Assembly: GCF_002979975.1 (NCBI RefSeq)
Contig: NZ_PCQD01000005.1
Location: 6,071-70,070, forward strand
DNA length: 64,000 nt
From: Pseudomonas sp. MYb185
GTDB lineage: Bacteria > Pseudomonadota > Gammaproteobacteria > Pseudomonadales > Pseudomonadaceae
Reading direction: 5' to 3'
In this document: positions 59,315 through 64,000 of the stretch, piece after piece
Position numbering within the stretch: the first letter of the stretch is position 1
Layout of the letters: the number at the start of each line of letters is the position of its first letter
Position numbers and translations under genes: made by a program
Notes under the pieces: model-generated
What the model was told of the DNA's origin: nothing
The model's input: only the letters and a program-made list of their open reading frames with translations
Databases searched by the model: none

Positions 59315-59452
59315 CGTCTCTTTAGACGACTTATGGCGTATTCTTGGAATAAATCGTCATATATGACGAGTATTTCATGGGAGGTTGGGTGTTTTCGCTA
59401 TTGTCGACTATGATTACATATCTGGTTTTTATTTCGTCATATATGGCGAAAT
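59315..59452. promoter_or_regulatory. AT-rich palindromic operators of the second hipBA pair
   Basis: Three dyads share a CGTC...GACG theme: CGTCT-CTTT-AGACG (59315-59328), the perfect 14-bp CGTCATATATGACG (59355-59368), and a 22-bp palindrome with one mismatch and the core CGTCATATATGGCG (59431-59452). The centres of the last two are exactly 80 bp apart. All lie upstream of the XRE gene in an AT-rich region, as for a cooperatively bound autorepressor. Confidence 0.65.
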
Positions 59453-59490
59453 AAAAGAGTTTTTGATCACTATTCGACTGGATAGACGAG

Positions 59491-59847
59491 ATGGGTATTC
59501 AGGGGATGCTTTCAGATGAGGCGATTCTGGCTGAGTTGGGTAGCCGGATCGCTCGGCAGCGCTTGGACATGGGGTATACCCAGGCCATGCTGGCTGAGCA
59601 GGCCGGGGTATCAAAACGTACCCTGGAGCGGCTGGAGGCCGGCGCATCCACCCAGTTGACCAGCTTCATCCGTATTCTGCGGGTGCTGGGACTCCTTCAT
59701 GGTCTGGACCAGTTGCTCCCCGAGCAGGGACCCAGCCCCATGGCGCTGCTGCGAGGCAAGGGCAAGGTTCCACGGCGGGTGCGCCCCGCGGCGCCGGCCG
59801 GCATTCAGCAACCGGATGCAGCATGGCAGTGGGGGGATGAGTCATGA
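59491..59847 (+). CDS. HipB-like XRE-family antitoxin, second copy
   Basis: The 118-residue protein has an N-terminal XRE helix-turn-helix (about 12-75; RIARQRLDMGYTQAMLAEQA, then SKRTLERLEAG) and a short basic Pro/Arg-rich tail. It overlaps the following HipA gene by 4 bp (ATGA). It should antagonise HipA and repress from the palindromes upstream. It is longer than, and not closely similar to, the antitoxin at 1525. Confidence 0.87.
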   Translation: MGIQGMLSDEAILAELGSRIARQRLDMGYTQAMLAEQAGVSKRTLERLEAGASTQLTSFIRILRVLGLLHGLDQLLPEQGPSPMALLRGKGKVPRRVRPAAPAGIQQPDAAWQWGDES

Positions 59848-61145
59848 CTACCCTGGCCGAGGTACGATTGTGGGGGCGGACTATCGGTGCGGTGTCGCTC
59901 GCGGATGGCGAGGAGGTAGCGAGCTTTCAGTACGATCCTGCCTTCGTCACCAGTGACATCCAGCTATCCCCCCTGGTCATGCCCTTGTCCAGTCGGGTCT
60001 ATCGTTTCCCTGAACTGGCCAGGCAGACTTTCCATGGCTTGCCTGGCCTGCTTGCCGACAGCCTGCCGGACAAGTTCGGCAATTCCTTGATCAACGCCTG
60101 GCTGGCGGCGCAGGGGCGGACACCGGAGAGTTTCAATGCGGTGGAGCGGCTTTGCTATACCGGTAGCCGGGGGATGGGGGCGCTGGAGTTCGTACCCATG
60201 AGCGGACCGCGCCACCAGCAGTCGGGACGGGTGGATATCGAGGCGCTGGTGGCTCTGGCATCCGATGTATTGGCCAATCGCAATGGCCTTGCGACATCCT
60301 TCGCCGATGCCGGGAAGGCTGCGGCACTCAAGGATATTCTGCGTGTGGGTACCTCGGCTGGCGGGGCCAGGGCCAAGGCCGTGATTGCCTGGCATCCGCC
60401 TACCAATGAAGTTCGCTCCGGTCAGGTGGCGGCGGGAGAGGGCTTTGAGTACTGGCTGCTCAAGTTCGACGGGGTGGCGGGTAACCGTGACCGGGAGCTG
60501 GATGACCCGCAGGGGTACTGTGCGATCGAGTATGCCTATTATCTGATGGCCTGTGCTGCCGGTATCGACATGAGTGAATGCCGCTTGCTGGAGGAGGGTG
60601 GCCGCCGGCATTTCATGACGCGGCGTTTCGATCGCACCGAGGACGGTGGCAAGCTGCACATGCAGTCGTTATGCGCGCTGGCGCATTATGATTTCAACCA
60701 GGCCGGTGCGCATTCCTACGAGCAGGCGCTGCTGGTGATTCGCCGCCTGGGTCTGCCGATGCAGGCGTTGGAGGAGCAGTTTCGCCGGATGGCCTTCAAT
60801 ATCATCGCCCGCAACCAGGACGATCACGTCAAGAACATCGCCTTTCTGATGGACCGCCGTGGTGCCTGGAGGCTGTCGCCGGCCTTCGACGTTACCTACA
60901 GCTACAACCCCCAGGGCGCATGGACGGCGATGCATCAGATGTCGATGAGCGGCAAGCGCGATGGTTTTACCCTGGCAGATTTCAACGCCTGCGGCAAAAG
61001 CGCCGGTCTCAAGCGCGGGCGGGCGGAAACCATCGTGGCCGAGGTGCGTGCCAGCGTGGCGCGTTGGCCGGAATTTGCCGAGCGGGCCGGGGTGGCGCCG
61101 CAATGGATCGAGCAGGTTGCAGGGCAGTTGCGACTGGCTATATGA
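59844..61145 (+). CDS. HipA-family kinase toxin, second copy
   Basis: The 433-residue protein has the HipA N-terminal subdomain and kinase core: GTSAGGARAK (169-178, the glycine-rich loop that carries the autophosphorylation serine), Lys 207 in WLLKFD, NQDDHVKN (324-331, catalytic Asp 326) and PAFDVTYS (Asp 349). All key residues are present. It shares little obvious sequence with the hipA at 305 beyond these motifs, so the two pairs were probably acquired separately. Confidence 0.9.
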   Translation: MTTLAEVRLWGRTIGAVSLADGEEVASFQYDPAFVTSDIQLSPLVMPLSSRVYRFPELARQTFHGLPGLLADSLPDKFGNSLINAWLAAQGRTPESFNAVERLCYTGSRGMGALEFVPMSGPRHQQSGRVDIEALVALASDVLANRNGLATSFADAGKAAALKDILRVGTSAGGARAKAVIAWHPPTNEVRSGQVAAGEGFEYWLLKFDGVAGNRDRELDDPQGYCAIEYAYYLMACAAGIDMSECRLLEEGGRRHFMTRRFDRTEDGGKLHMQSLCALAHYDFNQAGAHSYEQALLVIRRLGLPMQALEEQFRRMAFNIIARNQDDHVKNIAFLMDRRGAWRLSPAFDVTYSYNPQGAWTAMHQMSMSGKRDGFTLADFNACGKSAGLKRGRAETIVAEVRASVARWPEFAERAGVAPQWIEQVAGQLRLAI

Positions 61146-61246
61146 GGTGCAATATGGCTTGACTTGGGCGGGTAAACATTTACAATGCGCGCCTGGTTCG
61201 ATGACAGGCCCGCCACCTCGGTGAATGCCTGCCGTCAGACAGATGC

Positions 61247-61323
61247 GCAGCGGTAGTTCAGTTGGTTAGAATACCGGCCTGTCACGCCGGGGGTCGCGGG
61301 TTCGAGTCCCGTCCGCTGCGCCA
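61247..61323 (+). tRNA. tRNA-Asp (GUC)
   Basis: A 77-nt cloverleaf: acceptor GCAGCGG pairs with CCGCTGC, anticodon stem CCGGC/GCCGG around CTGTCAC with anticodon GTC (61281-61283), T-arm with GGTTCGAGTC, discriminator G and encoded CCA. Anticodon and discriminator G identify tRNA-Asp. Confidence 0.97.
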
Positions 61324-61330
61324 TATACGA

Positions 61331-61363
61331 GAAAGCCCCTGATCGAAAGATTCAGGGGCTTTC
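61331..61363. terminator. Bidirectional terminator after tRNA-Asp
   Basis: GAAAGCCCCTGA (61331-61342) pairs perfectly with TCAGGGGCTTTC (61352-61363) around a 9-nt loop. T-rich ends on both sides suit termination of the tRNA and of the minus-strand DUF411 operon. Confidence 0.85.
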
Positions 61364-61377
61364 TGCTTTCTGCGGGG

Positions 61378-61824
61378 TCAGTTGCCCGGATACTCGGCAA
61401 CAACCTCCAGATCCCCGCCCTTGGTCAGCCCCACTACCTGATAGGGATCCTGCCGATCACCATACTCCATGCCAGGCGAGCCCATCGGCATTCCCGGCAC
61501 AGCTATGCCCAGCAGATCCGGGCGCGCCTGCAGGGCGAGGATCTGCTCCGCTGGCACATGACCTTCGACGAACTGGCCGCCGATCACTGCGGTATGGCAG
61601 GAGCCCAGGCGTGGCGGCACGCCCAGTTCCTGTTTTACCGTAGCCATGTTCGGCTCGACATGATCATTGACGCTGAAACCATTGCTTTCCAGGTGCTTGA
61701 TCCAGTCCTTGCAGCAGCCGCAGTTGACGTCGCGGTGGACGTCGATGGTCAGGCTGTCGGCAGCCTGGGCGATGCCGCCGAGCAGCAGGGCGGTCAGCGC
61801 GACGAAGCGTAATCTGGCATGCAT
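61378..61824 (-). CDS. DUF411 family periplasmic metal-binding protein
   Basis: The 148-residue protein has a signal peptide (cleavage about AQAAD, residue 21) and the DUF411 core: CGCCKDW (about 35-41), GSCHTAVIGG and VPGMPMGSPGME. The Cys pair and the Met/His residues suggest copper or similar metal binding. It follows the HMA-domain gene by 32 bp, in the same operon. Confidence 0.9.
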   Translation of the reverse strand: MHARLRFVALTALLLGGIAQAADSLTIDVHRDVNCGCCKDWIKHLESNGFSVNDHVEPNMATVKQELGVPPRLGSCHTAVIGGQFVEGHVPAEQILALQARPDLLGIAVPGMPMGSPGMEYGDRQDPYQVVGLTKGGDLEVVAEYPGN

Positions 61825-61856
61825 GATGTGATCCTCTGTTTTGCTATGGGTTGAAC

Positions 61857-62111
61857 TCAGTGACAGCCGCCGCAGCAGGTGGTGTGACCGTCATGGGCCT
61901 TGGCCGCGCTGGCGACGGCAGCGGGGTAGCCGGCTTCGTCCAGTGCAGCAATCAACGTCTGGCTGTCAGCCTGCCCGTCGACCTTGACCCGACCGCTGCC
62001 GAGATCAACCTCGATGCCATTGACGCCGGCCACCGCGGTCAGTGCTTCGGTAACATGCTTGACGCAGTTGTTGCAGGTCATTTCCTGTACATCCAATTCG
62101 ATGGAACTCAT
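61857..62111 (-). CDS. Heavy-metal-associated (HMA) domain protein, CopZ-like
   Basis: The start at 62111 (GGGAG nine bases upstream) gives 84 residues; the frame continues upstream to 62285 but would run through the promoter. It has an HMA domain with MTCNNCVKHV (about 11-20) and a His/Cys-rich tail ending TTCCGGCH. It probably chaperones copper in the cytoplasm. It leads the operon with the DUF411 gene under the CueR-like promoter. Confidence 0.9.
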   Translation of the reverse strand: MSSIELDVQEMTCNNCVKHVTEALTAVAGVNGIEVDLGSGRVKVDGQADSQTLIAALDEAGYPAAVASAAKAHDGHTTCCGGCH

Positions 62112-62145
62112 GGTGGGGTACTCCCTGGAGGTTTGAACTGGGAGC

Positions 62146-62176
62146 ATTTTCAACCCTGACATGGTGGCAAAGTCAA
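62146..62176 (-). promoter_or_regulatory. CueR-type promoter of the HMA-DUF411 operon
   Basis: On the minus strand TTGACT (62171-62176) and GAAAAT (62146-62151) are separated by 19 bp rather than 17, as at MerR-family promoters. The spacer holds a dyad, TTTGCCA and TGTCAGG, close to the known copper-responsive CCTTGCCA/TGGCAAGG pattern. Copper induction is therefore likely. Confidence 0.65.
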
Positions 62177-62271
62177 TCCGGCTCTGGTGCTGATCGATGT
62201 CTATAATGGTGTCAGCGTGGATCAGGCTGATGCGATCCACTTTCAACAATGAACTGAAAGGGGCGACACTC

Positions 62272-64000
62272 TTGAAAGCGTTCACGGTGATTGTCGGGTT
62301 GGCCTGCGCACTGGTCGGGCTGGTGCTGGCTCTGGGTGGTGGCTATCTGGTGACGCTGGGTGGCAGTTGGTATTACCTGCCGGCGGGTGTGGCCATATTG
62401 GTTGCCGGGATACTGATTGCAAGAGGACGTACATCCGGAGCCCTGCTGTTCGCCCTGGTTTTCCTGCTATCGGCAGTCTGGGCTATCTGGGATGCGGGTT
62501 TCGAATTCTGGCCGCTGGTGTCGCGCCTGTACATGCTGGCGGTGATGGGGCTGGTCATCGCTTTCATCTATCCCTCGATGGTGCGCCGCACTGGCGAACT
62601 GCCGGGACGGAGCGCGGTGGTGGTGCCGGTCATCATGCTGGTAGGCGTGGTCGCCACCTTTGCCGCCATGTTCATTCCAATGAACAGCCAGCTGGCCACC
62701 CGTGACCCGGTACGCACGCCCCTGGCCGACGGTGTCGAGCAGGCTGACTGGATGCACTGGGGCAACACCACCCATGGTGACCGTTTTGCCGCACTGGATC
62801 AGATCACGCCGGAGAATGTCACGCAGTTGGAGGTGGCCTGGACCTTCCGTACCGGGGAGCTGCCGGAAAGCACCGGCTCCGGTGCCGAAGACCAGAATAC
62901 GCCTCTGCAGGTCGGCGATACCCTGTACTACTGCAATGCCTACGGCAAGGTCTTCGCTCTGGATGTGGACGCTGGTGAGCAGCGCTGGATGTTCGATCCT
63001 GAAGGGCACGCTCCGGTCTGGCAGCGTTGCCGTGGCCTGGGCTATTTTGCCGAGGAGGGCGCCAGCACCCTGGCCGGCGAGACCGGCGACAGCCCGGCGG
63101 CCAGTTGTCAGCGCCGACTGTTCCTACCCACTGGGGATGCCCGCCTGCTTGCCATCAATGCCGAAACCGGGGAGCTCTGCGCCGATTTCGGTGACAATGG
63201 CACCGTCGATCTCAAGGTCGATATGGGCGAGGTGAAGGATGGCTTCTATCAGCAGACCTCCACGCCATTGGTGGCCGGTGAGCTGGTGGTGGTTGGCGGC
63301 CGTGTGGCCGACAACTTCTACGTGGGTGAGCCGCCGGGCGTGGTGCGCGCTTATGATGTGCGCAGCGGCGACCTGGTCTGGGCCTGGGATCCGGGCAATC
63401 CGGACACCACCCGCCGCCCGCCGGCAGGCGAGACCTATACCCTGGGTACGCCCAACGTCTGGTCGGCAATGTCCTATGATGCCGAGCTGGGGCTGATCTA
63501 CCTGCCTACCGGCAACACCACTCCGGACTTCTGGGCTGGCCAGCGCACCGAGCTGGATGATCTGTACAGTTCCTCGCTGGTCGCGGTCGAGGCGCAGACT
63601 GGACGGGTGCGTTGGCACTATCAGATGACCCACCATGATATCTGGGACTTCGACCTGCCGGCCCAGCCGCTGCTGTACGACATCCCGGACGAGCAGGGCG
63701 GTAGTGTGCCGGCAGTGGCCCAGGTGACCAAGCAGGGGGAAATATTCCTGCTCAACCGGGTGACCGGCGAGCCGATTGCCGAGGTGGAAGAGCGGCCGGT
63801 GCCCGCCGGTAATCTGGAAGGCGAACGCTACGCGCCAACCCAGCCGTTCTCGGTGGGCATGCCGTCGATCGGTAACGAGACGCTGGTGGAGTCGGATATG
63901 TGGGGCGCGACCCTGCTGGACCAGTTGGTGTGTCGTATCCAGTTCGCCGGTATGCGCCATGAGGGTGTATACACCCCGCCGGGCCTGGATCGCGCGTTGC
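62272..64000 (+). CDS. Membrane-bound PQQ-dependent dehydrogenase (glucose/quinate type), partial
   Basis: The frame is open to the window end (576 codons seen). The TTG at 62272, with AAAGGGG eight bases upstream, aligns with the usual start of relatives (KAFTVIVGLACALVG); an in-frame ATG at 62230 adds 14 residues. Five N-terminal membrane spans (to about residue 130) are followed by the propeller with WMHWGNTTHGDRFAALDQI, LEVAWTFRTGEL, YLPTGNTTPDFW and MTHHDIWDFDLPAQP. Such enzymes oxidise aldose or polyol in the periplasm and pass electrons to ubiquinone. The gene is truncated by the window end, not disrupted. Confidence 0.92.
   Translation, partial: MKAFTVIVGLACALVGLVLALGGGYLVTLGGSWYYLPAGVAILVAGILIARGRTSGALLFALVFLLSAVWAIWDAGFEFWPLVSRLYMLAVMGLVIAFIYPSMVRRTGELPGRSAVVVPVIMLVGVVATFAAMFIPMNSQLATRDPVRTPLADGVEQADWMHWGNTTHGDRFAALDQITPENVTQLEVAWTFRTGELPESTGSGAEDQNTPLQVGDTLYYCNAYGKVFALDVDAGEQRWMFDPEGHAPVWQRCRGLGYFAEEGASTLAGETGDSPAASCQRRLFLPTGDARLLAINAETGELCADFGDNGTVDLKVDMGEVKDGFYQQTSTPLVAGELVVVGGRVADNFYVGEPPGVVRAYDVRSGDLVWAWDPGNPDTTRRPPAGETYTLGTPNVWSAMSYDAELGLIYLPTGNTTPDFWAGQRTELDDLYSSSLVAVEAQTGRVRWHYQMTHHDIWDFDLPAQPLLYDIPDEQGGSVPAVAQVTKQGEIFLLNRVTGEPIAEVEERPVPAGNLEGERYAPTQPFSVGMPSIGNETLVESDMWGATLLDQLVCRIQFAGMRHEGVYTPPGLDRAL

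Overview
The window reads as chromosomal DNA of a gammaproteobacterium in the Pseudomonas lineage, perhaps a Halopseudomonas-like marine relative. This is inferred from the gene set: the DUF1302/DUF1329 pair behind an AraC regulator, a ~909-residue AcnA, TtcA, DUF2058 and DUF2897 proteins, a PhoP/PhoQ-like pair preceded by PepSY proteins, and a membrane PQQ dehydrogenase. GC content is high, with AT-rich islands at a few regulatory regions. Genus assignment is only a guess.

Layout. 1-3.1 kb: hairpin repeats, a hipBA toxin-antitoxin pair with a palindromic operator, and an AraC-type regulator. 3.3-8 kb: a DUF1302 outer-membrane protein and DUF1329 protein in one operon with a clear terminator, then D-serine dehydratase. 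8-24.8 kb: an exopolysaccharide locus, all on the minus strand. In transcription order it has a Wzc tyrosine kinase/co-polymerase, UDP-glucose dehydrogenase, a glycosyltransferase, a 1-kb repeat array, a Wzy-like polymerase, two glycosyltransferases, ManC, a Wzx-like flippase, a polysaccharide pyruvyltransferase, a possible 46-residue protein, a further glycosyltransferase and a WcaJ-type initiating phosphotransferase. UDP-GlcA, GDP-Man and pyruvate are therefore plausible building blocks. No Wza exporter or Wzb phosphatase is present here. 25-29.4 kb: upstream of wzc lies an unusual regulator, a winged-helix DNA-binding domain fused to a kinase-like lobe that has lost its catalytic residues and carries a CxCxxCxC cluster. 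Divergent from it are a TupA-like ATP-grasp protein and an O-acyltransferase, with 11-bp-phased direct repeats in the shared intergenic region.

29.4-46.3 kb: mostly housekeeping genes (glmS, an Aer-like chemoreceptor, acnA, an ABC exporter, a spermidine-synthase-like protein, a SprT-like protein, an MgtC/DUF4010 protein, a flavodoxin-like protein, a large choice-of-anchor lipoprotein, a Yip1 protein, ttcA). 46.3-58.9 kb: a Tag-like glycosylase, NlpC/P60 lipoprotein, patatin, two PepSY proteins with a PhoP/PhoQ-like system, an NhaC-like antiporter, an EAL protein, an MCP, a retropepsin-like protease, ChrA and DUF2058. 59-64 kb: a small DUF2897 gene, a second hipBA pair with AT-rich palindromic operators, tRNA-Asp, a copper-type HMA/DUF411 operon behind a CueR-like promoter, and the start of a PQQ-dependent dehydrogenase that runs off the window.

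The most distinctive feature is a set of intergenic hairpin repeats in at least seven places. They are built from two hairpin families with conserved loops (ATGGAA and AGGC, each in both orientations) and stems that vary by compensatory changes. They form tandem arrays with periods of 143, 101 and about 124 bp. They also intrude into genes: inside the pyruvyltransferase near its N terminus, and at the stop codon of one glycosyltransferase. No transposase for them is seen in the window.
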